Shown: in pieces, positions 17,579 through 26,739 of the stretch
Layout: every line of letters starts with the position of its first letter
Numbering within the stretch: the first letter of the stretch is position 1
NCBI RefSeq assembly: GCF_000213805.1
Contig: NC_015556.1
Span: forward strand, 2,418,001 to 2,482,000
Source of the DNA: Pseudomonas fulva 12-X
GTDB taxonomy: Bacteria > Pseudomonadota > Gammaproteobacteria > Pseudomonadales > Pseudomonadaceae
Length of the DNA stretch: 64,000 nt
Direction: 5' to 3'
The notes under the pieces: generated by a model
Databases searched by the model: none
The model's input: the letters and a program-made list of their open reading frames with translations, nothing else
Told to the model about the DNA's origin: nothing
Translations under genes and position numbers: made by a program

Positions 17579-18646
17579 TCAGAGCGATGAGCGCGCGATG
17601 ACCCCGAGGGCCATCTGTTCGAGCAAGGCGTTCATCTGCACAAAGGAGGCGAAACGCTTGTCGGCGGTTTGCCCGTGGTAGTAGCGGTAGTAGATCTGCT
17701 GGACGATGCCGGCCAGGCGGAACAGGCCGTAGATGTAGTAGAAGTCGAAGCACTTGATTTCGATGTCGGCACGCTCGGCGTAGTAATCCACGAAACCCTG
17801 ACGGGTCAGCATGCCGGGCGCGTTGCTCGGCTGGCGACGCATCTGCTGCACCGGCGCTGGGTCATCAGCCTCGATCCAGTACGCCAGGGTGTTGCCCAGA
17901 TCCATCAGCGGGTCGCCCAGGGTGGTCAGCTCCCAGTCGAGCACGCCGATGATGCGCATGGGGTCCTGCGGGTCGAGGATCACGTTGTCGAAGCGGTAGT
18001 CGTTATGCACGATGGCTGGGCGCGGGTGGTCAGGCGGCATCTTGTCCTGCAGCCAGGCCCGCACATGCTGCCAGGCCGGGGCATCGGGGGTGCGCGCATT
18101 GTCGTAGCGCTCGCTCCAGCCATTGATCTGCCGCGCCACGTAACCGTCAGGCTTGCCCAGATCGGCCAGGCCGCAGCGTTGGTAGTCGACCTGATGCAGT
18201 TCGACCAGACGGTCGATGAAGCTCTTGCACAGGGTGCTGGTTTGATCGGCCGTGAGCTGCAGCTCAGCCGGCATGTCGGCGCGCAGGATGATGCCGTCCA
18301 GGCGCTGCATGACGTAGAACTCGGCGCCAATCACCGACTCGTCGGTGCAGTGCACGTAAGCCTGCGGGCAATAGGGAAAGGCATCTCTGAGCTGGTTGAG
18401 AATGCGAAATTCGCGACCCATGTCGTGGGCCGACTTGGCCTTGCGGCCGAAGGGCGGGCGGCGCAGCACCAGCTCGCGGTCGGCGTAGCGCAGCAGGTAG
18501 GTCAGATTGGAAGCGCCGCCTGGGAACTGGCTGATCTGCGGCTCACCCTGCAGATCGCTCATATGGGCCTTGAGGTAGGCGTCGATGGCGCGGGCATCGA
18601 GTTCTTCGCCCTGGCGGATGGAGCCGGGCCGGTCGGTGAGTGTCAT
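17579..18646 (-). CDS. APH-fold phosphotransferase family protein (ACAD10/11-like)
   Basis: 355-residue aminoglycoside-phosphotransferase/choline-kinase fold protein. The catalytic loop is HNDYRFDNVILDP (H.D....N) and the metal-binding segment is VLDWELTTLGDPLMDLG. The nucleotide-binding region FPGGASNLTYLL is near residue 45. Such proteins sit next to acyl-CoA dehydrogenase or SDR genes and are thought to phosphorylate hydroxyacyl-CoA intermediates, as human ACAD10/11 N-terminal domains do. It is not a drug-resistance enzyme by context. It starts MTLTDRPGSI and leads an operon with the SDR. Confidence 0.85.
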   Translation of the reverse strand: MTLTDRPGSIRQGEELDARAIDAYLKAHMSDLQGEPQISQFPGGASNLTYLLRYADRELVLRRPPFGRKAKSAHDMGREFRILNQLRDAFPYCPQAYVHCTDESVIGAEFYVMQRLDGIILRADMPAELQLTADQTSTLCKSFIDRLVELHQVDYQRCGLADLGKPDGYVARQINGWSERYDNARTPDAPAWQHVRAWLQDKMPPDHPRPAIVHNDYRFDNVILDPQDPMRIIGVLDWELTTLGDPLMDLGNTLAYWIEADDPAPVQQMRRQPSNAPGMLTRQGFVDYYAERADIEIKCFDFYYIYGLFRLAGIVQQIYYRYYHGQTADKRFASFVQMNALLEQMALGVIARSSL

Positions 18647-18851
18647 CCCTATCCCTTCTCGTTGTCATTGGCGGTGATGATAGGGTCAATCTAATCAGCC
18701 GGGCGACCGCTCACAAGCGCGGCGCAGGCTTATCTATATGGCTGTTGGTGGCGAATCAAACCTGCTGATACGCCAGGCGGCAGGGCAAAAATCGCCTTGT
18801 GTTATTTCGAAGTTGGCTCTGCCGATAACTCTGAGGGCTGCCAGGATAGCG

Positions 18852-18885
18852 GGCAAAAAAAACCGGAATCCTGGGATTCCGGTTT
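18852..18885 (-). terminator. Rho-independent terminator of the SCP2 gene
   Basis: On the minus strand a perfect 11 bp stem (AAACCGGAATC/GATTCCGGTTT, 18860-18885) with a 4 nt loop is followed by an uninterrupted run of eight T. It lies 25 bp past the stop codon at 18911. Confidence 0.92.
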
Positions 18886-18910
18886 CGCGATTCGAGCCGA
18901 TTACCTGCAC

Positions 18911-19222
18911 TCAGACCGAGAACAGTTCGCTCAGCTTGAGCGCCAGCATCATGTCGCCTTCGGCGCGCAGCTTGCCGGCCATGAAAGCCTGCATACCGTC
19001 GGTTTCACCGGTGGTGATGCCTTTGAAGGTTTCCTTGTCCATGATCAGGGTGACGTTGGCGTCCGGGTGCTCGCCATGTCCCACGTCGCAGGTACCGTCC
19101 TTGACGATCAGGTAGTGGTTGTCGGCATCTTCGATGTTGAACTGGAAAACCAGGTCCAGGCCTTCGGCGGCGCTTGGGTTGAACTTGGCTTTCATGGTTT
19201 GGACGATGTCTGCGACGCTCAT
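18911..19222 (-). CDS. SCP2 sterol-binding domain protein
   Basis: Small 103-residue single-domain SCP2 protein: MSVADIVQTMKAKFNPSAA at the start, DADNHYLIVKDG, and the conserved ANVTLIMDKETFKGITTG and FMAGKLRAEGDMMLALKL at the C-terminus. Such bacterial proteins are thought to bind fatty acyl or other lipid ligands in a hydrophobic tunnel; the role is unproven. It sits 58 bp after the histidine phosphatase gene on the same strand and ends with a strong terminator. Confidence 0.92.
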   Translation of the reverse strand: MSVADIVQTMKAKFNPSAAEGLDLVFQFNIEDADNHYLIVKDGTCDVGHGEHPDANVTLIMDKETFKGITTGETDGMQAFMAGKLRAEGDMMLALKLSELFSV

Positions 19223-19280
19223 GGTGGTTTCCTTGTGGTTTCCGATTGTTCTGCGCCCTCACAGGCGCGTTGACCGTCGC

Positions 19281-19979
19281 TCAGCGATAGGTAATGAGCG
19301 ATGGGGTGTTCAACAGCTGCAGATGGGCGTGGCTGTTGAAGGAAGCTAGGGTCACCCGCTCGCCCTGGAACTTCAGGCAGCTTAGCGAGGTGTTGACGAT
19401 TTGCCAGTTCATGGCGAACGCGCTGGCGACCGGCATGCCGGTCAGCAGGTGGATCAGGGCCGTGATGGTGCCGCCGGAGGTGAATACGGCGACGCGCTCG
19501 CGGGGCTGTGCGCTATCCAGCAACCGTTGCAGGCCGCCATTCACCTGATCGAGAAACGCCTGCCAGCTTTGCAGCGCCGGCGCCTCGTAGTCGCCGCCGA
19601 TCCAGCTGTCGAGCAGGCGCACGAACAGACGCTGGAACTCTGCGCGGTTGTGCGCGGCGTTGCGCATCACCTCCAGCGCCTGGGGCTCGTGGGGCAGCAG
19701 CGCCGGGAGCAGGGCGCGGATCACCCCTTCGGCATCGAATTCGTTGAAGGCTGCATCGGTTTGCAGCGCAGGCGCCTCGGCAAGCTGCTCGAGCACCAGG
19801 CGGCCGGTATCGGCCTGACGCTTCAGGCTGCCGCTGACCGCGCGATCGAGCTTGAGGCCTGTCTCGGCCAGATGGCGGCCGAGCAAGGTCGACTGGCGCT
19901 CGCCGAGCGACGAGAGGACATCGTAATCCTCTGCACCGAATGAGGCCTGGCCATGTCGAATCAGGTAGATGCTGCCCAC
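19281..19979 (-). CDS. Histidine phosphatase family protein (phosphoglycerate mutase-like)
   Basis: 232-residue branch-1 histidine phosphatase. The phospho-His motif IYLIRHGQASFG is at residues 4-15; second-shell residues include a Glu in AAFNEFDAEG and the late catalytic His appears as FTSGGTITAL, where the usual GGxIR/H pattern is altered. The substrate is unknown. Together with SCP2, phosphotransferase and SDR it forms a leftward run of genes likely tied to acyl-CoA or lipid metabolism. The start MGSIYLIRHGQ is the only sensible one. Confidence 0.87.
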   Translation of the reverse strand: MGSIYLIRHGQASFGAEDYDVLSSLGERQSTLLGRHLAETGLKLDRAVSGSLKRQADTGRLVLEQLAEAPALQTDAAFNEFDAEGVIRALLPALLPHEPQALEVMRNAAHNRAEFQRLFVRLLDSWIGGDYEAPALQSWQAFLDQVNGGLQRLLDSAQPRERVAVFTSGGTITALIHLLTGMPVASAFAMNWQIVNTSLSCLKFQGERVTLASFNSHAHLQLLNTPSLITYR

Positions 19980-20182
19980 GTGCGCTGCAACCCGCGAACC
20001 TTGAATGTGAGGCGAGGGTAGGAGGGATGGGCGGAAGCTGTCAACGAAAATTCATACGTTTGTTTGAATTGTTCATGGCGAGGCTGAAAACCAGTCGCTG
20101 ACTGGTGGCTGCCCGACGGCGCCGGTATGCTGGCCGACGCAGGCTGCCGCGCGAGGCGGCTGATTGGATAAAGGGGAAGTGT

Positions 20183-21202
20183 GTGGAGTTTCTTGCTGAT
20201 TACGCAGGGTTTCTGGCCAAGACGGTGACGCTGGTGGTGGCCATTCTGGTTGTGCTGGTGGCGGTGGCCGTGCTGCGCAGCCGCGGGCGTCGCAGTGGTG
20301 GGCAGTTGCAGGTCACCAAGCTCAATGATTTCTACAAGGCGCTGCGTCAGCGTCTGGAACAGTCGATTCTCGACAAAGATCAGCTCAAGGCGCTGGGCAA
20401 AGAAGAAGCCAAGGCCGCCAAGGCGGCGAAGAAGCAGGCGCCGCAGAAATCCCGGGTTTACGTGCTGGACTTCGACGGCGACATCAAGGCTTCGGCCACC
20501 GAGGGCCTGCGCCATGAGATCACCGCACTGCTGAGCCTGGCCACGCCCCAGGATGAAGTGGTGCTGCGCCTGGAAAGCGGTGGTGGCATGGTGCACAGCT
20601 ATGGGCTGGCCTCGTCGCAACTGGCGCGCATCCGTCAGGCTGGCGTGCCGCTGACGGTGTGTATCGACAAGGTCGCGGCCAGCGGCGGCTACATGATGGC
20701 CTGCATCGGCGAAAAGATCATTTCCGCGCCGTTCGCCATCCTCGGCTCCATCGGCGTGGTCGCCCAGCTGCCCAACGTCAATCGCTTGCTGAAAAAACAC
20801 GATATCGACTTCGAAGTGCTGACCGCCGGTGAATACAAGCGCACCCTGACCGTATTTGGCGAGAACACCGAAAAGGGCCGCGAGAAGTTCCAGGAAGACC
20901 TGGAAACCACCCACGAGCTGTTCAAGAACTTCGTGGCGCGCTATCGCCCGCAGCTGGAAATCGATGAGATCGCCACCGGCGAAGTCTGGCTCGGCATGGC
21001 GGCGCTGGAGAAACAACTGGTCGACGAATTGAAGACCAGCGACGAATACCTGGCCGAGCGGGCTCGCGAAGCCGACCTTTATCAGCTGCACTATGTACAG
21101 AAGAAATCCCTGCAGGAGCGTGTCGGCCTGGCTGCCAGCGTTGCGCTGGATCGCTTTGCCCTGACCTGGCTGGGTCGCCTGACCCAGCAGCGTTTCTGGT
21201 AA
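20183..21202 (+). CDS. sohB: Inner-membrane serine protease SohB (signal peptide peptidase family S49)
   Basis: 339-residue protease with a single N-terminal membrane helix (FLAKTVTLVVAILVVLVAV), a charged linker, and the S49 domain facing the periplasm. The nucleophile Ser lies in KVAASGGYMMAC and the general-base Lys in TAGEYKRTLT, as in SppA/SohB. The GTG start at 20183 has AAGGGG 6 nt upstream and gives an N-terminus EFLADYAGFLAK matching the known Pseudomonas protein; in-frame ATG further upstream at 20105 is unlikely. It is followed 37 bp later by acuI. Confidence 0.92.
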   Translation: MEFLADYAGFLAKTVTLVVAILVVLVAVAVLRSRGRRSGGQLQVTKLNDFYKALRQRLEQSILDKDQLKALGKEEAKAAKAAKKQAPQKSRVYVLDFDGDIKASATEGLRHEITALLSLATPQDEVVLRLESGGGMVHSYGLASSQLARIRQAGVPLTVCIDKVAASGGYMMACIGEKIISAPFAILGSIGVVAQLPNVNRLLKKHDIDFEVLTAGEYKRTLTVFGENTEKGREKFQEDLETTHELFKNFVARYRPQLEIDEIATGEVWLGMAALEKQLVDELKTSDEYLAERAREADLYQLHYVQKKSLQERVGLAASVALDRFALTWLGRLTQQRFW

Positions 21203-21239
21203 CCCGCACCCTCCGCTCTGGCGGATCAAGGAGGTCTGG

Positions 21240-22232
21240 ATGACGAGTTTCACTGCGCTGCAAGCTGCGCCCGACACCCACGGTCATTTCGCGATGCAGG
21301 TTGTGGATCGCGACGTGGCCGATCTGCCGGCCGGCGAGCTGCTGATCCGTGTTCGCTACTCCTCACTGAACTTCAAGGACGCGCTGTCAGCCACCGGCCA
21401 GCGCGGTGTGAGCAAGCATTACCCGCATACACCAGGCATCGATGCCGCCGGTGTGGTCGAGCATTCCAGCGCCGCGGAATTTGCCGAGGGTGATGAGGTG
21501 ATCGTGACCGGCTACGACCTGGGTATGAACACCGCTGGCGGCTTTGGCCAGTACATCCGTGTTCCCGCCAGCTGGGCGATCAAGCGGCCGCAGGGCTTGT
21601 CGCTGCGCGAAGCGATGATTCTCGGCACCGCCGGCCTGACTGCGGCGCTGTGCGTCGACAAACTGGAGCAGGCTGGCCTCGAGCCGCAGAACGGCCCGGT
21701 GCTGGTCACCGGCGCCACCGGAGGAGTGGGCAGCATCGCGGTGATGCTGCTGAGCAGTCTCGGCTATCAGGTCAGTGCCGCCACGGGCAAGGCCCAGCAG
21801 GGCGATATGCTCAAGCGTCTGGGCGCCTCTCAGGTGGTGCCGCGGCTGGAGCTGCAAAGCGGAACCGATCGGCCGCTGCTGCGCGAGCAATGGAGCGGGG
21901 CGGTGGACACCGTGGGTGGCGACATTCTGTTCAACGTGCTCAAGGCCACCCGTTACGGCGGCAGCGTGGCCTGTTGCGGGCTGACAGCCGGCGTCGATTT
22001 CCAGGCCAGTGTGTTGCCGTTCATCCTGCGTGGCGTGAACCTGCTGGGCGTCGATTCGGTTGAGCTGCCGCTGGTGGTCAAGGCGTCGATGTGGGATCGG
22101 CTATCGCTGCAATGGAAGCTGCCGGACCTGGAAGCCCTGGCGACCGAAGTGGGCCTGAATGAGCTGCCGGCAGCCATCGAGCGCATCCTGCAGGGCGAGC
22201 AGGTCGGTCGGGTACTGGTTCGTCTGGACTGA
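21240..22232 (+). CDS. acuI: MDR-family oxidoreductase, AcuI/YhdH type (acrylyl-CoA reductase)
   Basis: Zinc-free medium-chain reductase of 330 residues using NADPH. Motifs: YSSLNFKDALSATG near residue 40, HTPGIDAAGVVE, and the nucleotide-binding VTGATGGVGSIAVMLL. YhdH/AcuI members reduce acryloyl-CoA to propionyl-CoA, which protects against acrylate. An AAGGAGG ribosome-binding site precedes the ATG at a good distance. It lies directly behind sohB (gap 37 bp) and ends at a bidirectional terminator. Confidence 0.9.
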   Translation: MTSFTALQAAPDTHGHFAMQVVDRDVADLPAGELLIRVRYSSLNFKDALSATGQRGVSKHYPHTPGIDAAGVVEHSSAAEFAEGDEVIVTGYDLGMNTAGGFGQYIRVPASWAIKRPQGLSLREAMILGTAGLTAALCVDKLEQAGLEPQNGPVLVTGATGGVGSIAVMLLSSLGYQVSAATGKAQQGDMLKRLGASQVVPRLELQSGTDRPLLREQWSGAVDTVGGDILFNVLKATRYGGSVACCGLTAGVDFQASVLPFILRGVNLLGVDSVELPLVVKASMWDRLSLQWKLPDLEALATEVGLNELPAAIERILQGEQVGRVLVRLD

Positions 22233-22250
22233 GGCTCGATAAGCGCCCAT

Positions 22251-22278
22251 AAAAAACCCGCCTTTTGGCGGGTTTTTT
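22251..22278. terminator. Bidirectional rho-independent terminator
   Basis: AAAAAACCCGCC-TTTT-GGCGGGTTTTTT is a perfect stem with T-runs on both strands, located between the convergent acuI and DUF934 genes. It can end transcription from both sides. Confidence 0.95.
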
Positions 22279-22283
22279 CATTC

Positions 22284-22781
22284 TCAGGCGCGGCGCCTGA
22301 ACAGCGGTTGCGGCTGGTCGGCTGAGGCCTGGTAGACCTCCGAGAACTCTTCGAAGGCTTTCAGCGCGTCTTCGGCGTCCTTGTCTTCGCGCAGGGCGAA
22401 GGCGTCGAAGCCGCAGCGCTTGAGCGCCCACAGCTGGTCACGCAGCACGTCACCAATGGCGCGCAGCTCGCCTTTGAAGCCGTAGCGGGTGCGCAGCAGG
22501 TAGGCGGAGGAGGAATGACGTCCGTCGGTGAAGGCCGGGAAGTTCAAGGCGATGACCTGGAAGGCGTCCAGCGAATCGACGATGGATTCGATCTCTTCCT
22601 CGGCGTCCAGCCACACACCCAGGCCGCCGTCGCGGGCCTTGAGGGCATGGCCGTGTTCGAGCCACAGGTTAAGCGGCACGATCAGGTCGTCGCAGTTGGA
22701 CAGCTCTTCGAAGGCGGTTTCCTTGGGCAGCAGGTGCCAGCTTTCGTCGACGATCTGGCCGTTCTTAATGATTCGCTGCAT
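22284..22781 (-). CDS. DUF934 protein, sulfite reductase accessory
   Basis: 165-residue DUF934 protein: MQRIIKNGQIVDESWHLL at the start and FPAFTDGRHSSSAYLLR in the core. Genes of this family are almost always downstream of the ferredoxin/NADPH-type sulfite reductase cysI in proteobacteria and are assumed to help in its assembly or function; the biochemical role is not known. The start at 22781 lies 17 bp inside the end of cysI, so the two are translationally coupled. The gene ends at a bidirectional terminator. Confidence 0.9.
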   Translation of the reverse strand: MQRIIKNGQIVDESWHLLPKETAFEELSNCDDLIVPLNLWLEHGHALKARDGGLGVWLDAEEEIESIVDSLDAFQVIALNFPAFTDGRHSSSAYLLRTRYGFKGELRAIGDVLRDQLWALKRCGFDAFALREDKDAEDALKAFEEFSEVYQASADQPQPLFRRRA

Positions 22782-24423
22782 ATACGCGCTCCTTGAACGG
22801 GGCAACACCGATACGGCGGAAGGTGTCGATGAAGGTTTCTTCTTCGGTGCGCTGCTCGACGTAGACGTTGACGATCTTGTCGATCACGTCCGGCATATCG
22901 TCCTGGGCGAAGGACGGACCGAGGATCTGCGCCAGGCTGGCGTCACGACCGGCGCTGCCGCCGAGGGACACCTGGTAGAATTCCTGGCCTTTCTTGTCGA
23001 CGCCGAGAATACCGATGTGACCCACGTGGTGGTGGCCACAGGCGTTCATGCAGCCGGAAATGTTCAGGTCGATGTCGCCGATGTCGAACAGGTAGTCCAG
23101 GTTGTCGAAGCGGCGCTGGATGGCTTCGGCCACCGGAATCGACTTGGCGTTGGCCAGGGAGCAGAAGTCGCCGCCCGGGCAGCAGATGATGTCGGTCAAC
23201 AGGCCCACGTTCGGGGTGGCGAAGCCCTTGTCGCGCAGCTCGCCCCACAGGGTGAACAGCTGCTGTTGCTCGACGTCGGCGAGGATGATGTTCTGGTTAT
23301 GGCTGTTGCGCACTTCGCCGAAGCTGTAGCGGTCGGCCAGGTCGGCGATGGCGTCGAGCTGCTTGTCGGTCACATCGCCCGGCGCTACGCCGGTAGGCTT
23401 GAGTGACAGGGTGACGGCCACATAGCCCGGCTTCTTGTGGGCGAAGGTGTTGCGCTGGCGCCAGCGAGCGAAACCCGGGTGCTCGGCGTCGAACTGGGCG
23501 AGCTGTGCGTCCTGATCCTGCAGCGTCTGGTAGGCCGGATCGACGAAATGCGCGGCGACGCGGGCCACTTCGGCGTCGGTCAGGGTAGTCGGGCCGTCCT
23601 TGAGGTGAACCCACTCGGCGTTCACGCGCTCGGCGAACACTTCCGGGGTCAGCGCCTTGACCAGGATCTTGATGCGCGCCTTGTACTTGTTGTCGCGACG
23701 GCCGTAGCGGTTGTAAACGCGCAGGATGGCGTCGAGATAACTGAGCAGGTGCTGCCAGGGCAGGAATTCATTGATGAAGCTGCCCACGATCGGCGTACGG
23801 CCCAGGCCGCCACCCACGGCGACGCGGAAGCCCAGCTCGCCGGCGGCGTTCTTCACCGCTTCCAGGCCGATGTCGTGCACCTCGATGGCCGCGCGGTCAC
23901 TGGTGGCGCCGTTGACGGCGATCTTGAACTTGCGGGGCAGGTGGCTGAACTCGGGATGGAAGGTCGACCACTGGCGGATGATCTCGCACCAGGGGCGCGG
24001 ATCGATGATTTCATCCTTGGCCACACCGGCGAACTGGTCGGTGGTGGTGTTGCGGATGCAGTTGCCGCTGGTCTGGATGGCGTGCATCTGTACGGTGGCC
24101 AGCTCGGCGAGAATCTCCGGCACATCTTCCAGTTCCGGCCAGTTAAATTGCACGTTCTGGCGGGTGCTGATGTGCGCGTAGCCCTTGTCGTAGTCGCGGG
24201 CGATTTGCGCCAGCTTGCGCACCTGGGTGCTGTTCAGCAGGCCGTAGGGCACAGCGATGCGCAGCATGGGCGCGAAGCGCTGGATGTACAGACCGTTCTG
24301 CAGCCGCAGCGGACGGAATTCTTCGCCGCTCAGTTCGCCACTGAGGTAACGGCGGGTTTGATCGCGGAACTGCTTGACGCGGTCCTCGACGATTTTCTGG
24401 TCGTACTGGTCGTATACGTACAT
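22765..24423 (-). CDS. cysI: Sulfite reductase hemoprotein (nitrite/sulfite reductase family)
   Basis: 552-residue siroheme/4Fe-4S enzyme that reduces sulfite to sulfide in cysteine synthesis. Two ferredoxin-like half domains are followed by siroheme-binding repeats. NVQFNW and TSGNCIRNTTTD lie in the first half. The iron-sulfur/siroheme ligands are in CCPGGDFCSLANAKS and SGCMNACGHHHVG. The start MYVYDQYDQKIVEDRVKQF at 24423 is standard for the Pseudomonas enzyme. It has a 488 bp upstream region with AT-rich sequence and a hairpin in the likely leader. The gene is followed by overlapping DUF934. Confidence 0.95.
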   Translation of the reverse strand: MYVYDQYDQKIVEDRVKQFRDQTRRYLSGELSGEEFRPLRLQNGLYIQRFAPMLRIAVPYGLLNSTQVRKLAQIARDYDKGYAHISTRQNVQFNWPELEDVPEILAELATVQMHAIQTSGNCIRNTTTDQFAGVAKDEIIDPRPWCEIIRQWSTFHPEFSHLPRKFKIAVNGATSDRAAIEVHDIGLEAVKNAAGELGFRVAVGGGLGRTPIVGSFINEFLPWQHLLSYLDAILRVYNRYGRRDNKYKARIKILVKALTPEVFAERVNAEWVHLKDGPTTLTDAEVARVAAHFVDPAYQTLQDQDAQLAQFDAEHPGFARWRQRNTFAHKKPGYVAVTLSLKPTGVAPGDVTDKQLDAIADLADRYSFGEVRNSHNQNIILADVEQQQLFTLWGELRDKGFATPNVGLLTDIICCPGGDFCSLANAKSIPVAEAIQRRFDNLDYLFDIGDIDLNISGCMNACGHHHVGHIGILGVDKKGQEFYQVSLGGSAGRDASLAQILGPSFAQDDMPDVIDKIVNVYVEQRTEEETFIDTFRRIGVAPFKERVYAANH

Positions 24424-24911
24424 GGGAATCCTGTTATCAGGCTGCTTGCCAGATCGTTCGAGCGATTGCGGCGCGAAGTGCGGCTTGGTTCGGCAGCGAG
24501 CGATTCGTCGCTCGTCTACCGTGGCTCTGGCAAGCCGCCACGCACAATGCTTCGATGACCCGTTACAGCAAATCTGCGCGCACGGCCGCGCACTCCTCAT
24601 GCGGAGCCGGGGCACGATACCAGTTCAGGTTTATGCGCAAAAGTGATGTTTGAATATAAGAAAAGAACTTTTGGTACTAAGCCAGAATGCATGCATAACT
24701 GTGGTGGTGGATCGTTACGCAAGCGCCTGGCAGATGAGATTTTTGCTGTTCAGCTATTGAGAATCATCCGCAACGATGTGATGGTTCGTCGACTGTCCGC
24801 ACCCTCCCAGTACCGGGCGGCGAACAGGTGAAACGTCGACAGTAATCCGCTTGTCGCACATAAAGGCCGGCCGTGTGCGCCGCCTGTCTCAGGGTTGAAC
24901 GAAGAGGTTCT
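24424..24911. other. Long intergenic region between divergent cysI and ZIP transporter genes
   Basis: 488 bp without a supportable gene. On the cysI side, CGAGCGA (24497-24503) and TCGCTCG (24508-24514) form a perfect 7 bp stem. An AT-rich block at 24640-24685 is the only low-GC stretch and is the likely position of the cysI promoter and a CysB site, though I see no certain consensus. The ZIP gene is preceded by GAAGAGG. Confidence 0.5.
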
Positions 24912-25838
24912 ATGCAAACGCTTTCCGCGCGCAATGGCATGCTGCAGATATGGGTTTCCCAGGTTCGCGAGTCGCCCTGGGTGGCCGCCGGGCTGGGCGT
25001 TGCCCTGCTGGTGGTGATGTGGCTGCTGATCAGCAGCCTGGTCAACATCTTCGATGGGGCGCACCCGGAGCGTATCCGTTATGCGCTGTATGGCGGCGGC
25101 GCTGGTTTTGCGGCAACTACCCTGGGCGCGCTCGCAGCCTTGGCATTGGGCAGCATAAGCGTCAGAACCCAGGACAGCATGCTCGGCTTCGCGGCCGGCA
25201 TGATGTTGGCGGCCAGTTCCTTTTCGCTAATCCTGCCGGGCCTGGAAGCAGCCGAAGACCTGACCGGTAGCGGCCTGCAGGGCGCCGCGACCGTGGTGCT
25301 CGGGCTGGCCCTTGGTGTGCTGCTGATGCTTGGGCTGGACCGCTTCACGCCCCACGAGCATGAAAGCGCGGGCACTCAGGGCCCGCACAGCAGCCGGCTG
25401 AGTCGCGTCTGGCTATTCGTGTTCGCCATTACCCTGCATAACCTGCCCGAGGGCATGGCCATTGGCGTTGGCTTTGCTGGCGATGACATGCAGGTCGGCA
25501 TTCCATTGGCGACCGCCATTGCCATTCAGGACATTCCCGAAGGTCTGGCCGTCGCTCTGGCGCTGCGCACCATCGGTATATCGGCCTTGCGTGCGGCGCT
25601 GATCGCCGCCGCCAGCGGCTTGATGGAGCCTCTTGGAGCACTGATCGGCGTCGGCATGTCGAGCAGCTATGCGCTGGCTTATCCCATTGGCCTTGGTCTG
25701 GCCGCCGGCGCGATGCTCTTCGTGGTATCCCACGAGATCATCCCCGAGACGCACCGTAACGGCCACCAGACGGCAGCGACTCTGGGGCTGATGGGCGGAT
25801 TTGCTGTGATGATGTTCTTAGATACGGCATTGGGCTGA
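24912..25838 (+). CDS. ZIP family divalent metal transporter (GufA/BbZIP type)
   Basis: 308-residue inner-membrane protein with about eight helices. The binuclear metal site is carried by HNLPEGMAIG in TM4 and QDIPEGLAVAL in TM5. The Gln-Asp version of the second motif is that of the structurally studied BbZIP/GufA subfamily rather than E. coli ZupT (HNIPEG). It should import or equilibrate Zn2+ and related metals. The start ATG at 24912 has GAAGAGG 6 nt upstream; an ATG 39 bp earlier gives an unlikely Cys/Arg-rich head. It is the only gene on its transcript. Confidence 0.88.
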   Translation: MQTLSARNGMLQIWVSQVRESPWVAAGLGVALLVVMWLLISSLVNIFDGAHPERIRYALYGGGAGFAATTLGALAALALGSISVRTQDSMLGFAAGMMLAASSFSLILPGLEAAEDLTGSGLQGAATVVLGLALGVLLMLGLDRFTPHEHESAGTQGPHSSRLSRVWLFVFAITLHNLPEGMAIGVGFAGDDMQVGIPLATAIAIQDIPEGLAVALALRTIGISALRAALIAAASGLMEPLGALIGVGMSSSYALAYPIGLGLAAGAMLFVVSHEIIPETHRNGHQTAATLGLMGGFAVMMFLDTALG

Positions 25839-25926
25839 TAGGCATTTGCCCAACGCTGATGCACACTGCGCCAGTTTCGAGTTTCGTTGGTCACTATAGG
25901 ATTGGCGCGTGCGCACAAGAGATGTC

Positions 25927-26703
25927 ATGGCCCGTTTTCGTCACGCTGGCGGCCTGCTGGTACTGACGTGCGCCCTGAGCGGCCCGCTTGCCGCTCAGGG
26001 CGAGCCGCTGAACGTCTATGTCGGGCAGGGGCAGATGCCGTTCGCCGACGGCGTGGCCAAGGGGGCTGGGCTGTTCGGTGAACTGATGCGCGAGCTGTGC
26101 ACGCGTACCGCACAGCAGTGCGTGTTTCGCAGCGTGCCCTGGCGCCGGGTTTTGAGCGAGGCCGAAGGCGATCCCCATGGCGTGGTGCTCAACCTGGGGC
26201 GAACGCCTGAGCGGGAGGCAAAGTTCGTCTGGCTGCTCGACGTGCTGCCCACGCCCTATGTGCTCGTAAGCCTCGACCACACCTTCGACAATTTGAAAGA
26301 TGCCCTGCAAGCCGGTCCGGTGGCGGTAATGGCCGGTACCCCGCGGGCTGATGAACTCAAGCGCATCCGAAGCGGCGATCAACGTGTGGTGGAAGTCACC
26401 GACCCGCTGCAGGCAGCCGAGTTGCTGCGTAGCGGCCGTGTGGTGGCCTGGTACGAGATCGACTTGCGGGCTTTCTACCTGTGGCACGAAATGAATGCGC
26501 AGCCGCCGCTGCTGGCCGGCAAGCCGCTAAGCAGCACGCGCAGCCATATCGCTGGCAGCCTCAAGCTGGAGGGCGCCGAGGCGCTGTCGCAGAAGATGAC
26601 GGCGGCGTTCGAGGACATGCGCCACGATGGCAGCTGGCAGCGCATTCTCGCCAGCTATCTGGGCTTGGATCGGTCGCGGGCTTTGCTGTCTGGCGGCTGG
26701 TAA
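25927..26703 (+). CDS. Periplasmic solute-binding-like protein (SBP_bac_3/DUF of amino-acid ABC type)
   Basis: 258-residue secreted protein of the type II periplasmic-binding fold. The N-terminal signal peptide (FRHAGGLLVLTCALSGPLAAQG) is followed by LNVYVGQGQMPFADG, the usual first beta strand region, and SRSHIAGSLKLE and VAVMAGTPRADELKRI. No ABC permease or ATPase gene is nearby, so it is an orphan, like many Pseudomonas COG0834 proteins. Starts possible at GTG 25909 and ATG 25927; I chose the latter, with AAGAG about 5 nt upstream. Confidence 0.75.
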   Translation: MARFRHAGGLLVLTCALSGPLAAQGEPLNVYVGQGQMPFADGVAKGAGLFGELMRELCTRTAQQCVFRSVPWRRVLSEAEGDPHGVVLNLGRTPEREAKFVWLLDVLPTPYVLVSLDHTFDNLKDALQAGPVAVMAGTPRADELKRIRSGDQRVVEVTDPLQAAELLRSGRVVAWYEIDLRAFYLWHEMNAQPPLLAGKPLSSTRSHIAGSLKLEGAEALSQKMTAAFEDMRHDGSWQRILASYLGLDRSRALLSGGW

Positions 26704-26739
26704 GTCATGCTAGCGCCCTGAAATCCCGAGGAGCGCTTG

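Noticed and set aside
17579..18646. Aminoglycoside resistance enzyme
   Set aside because: The phosphotransferase fold is that of the ACAD10/11-like group and the neighbours are lipid-metabolism genes.
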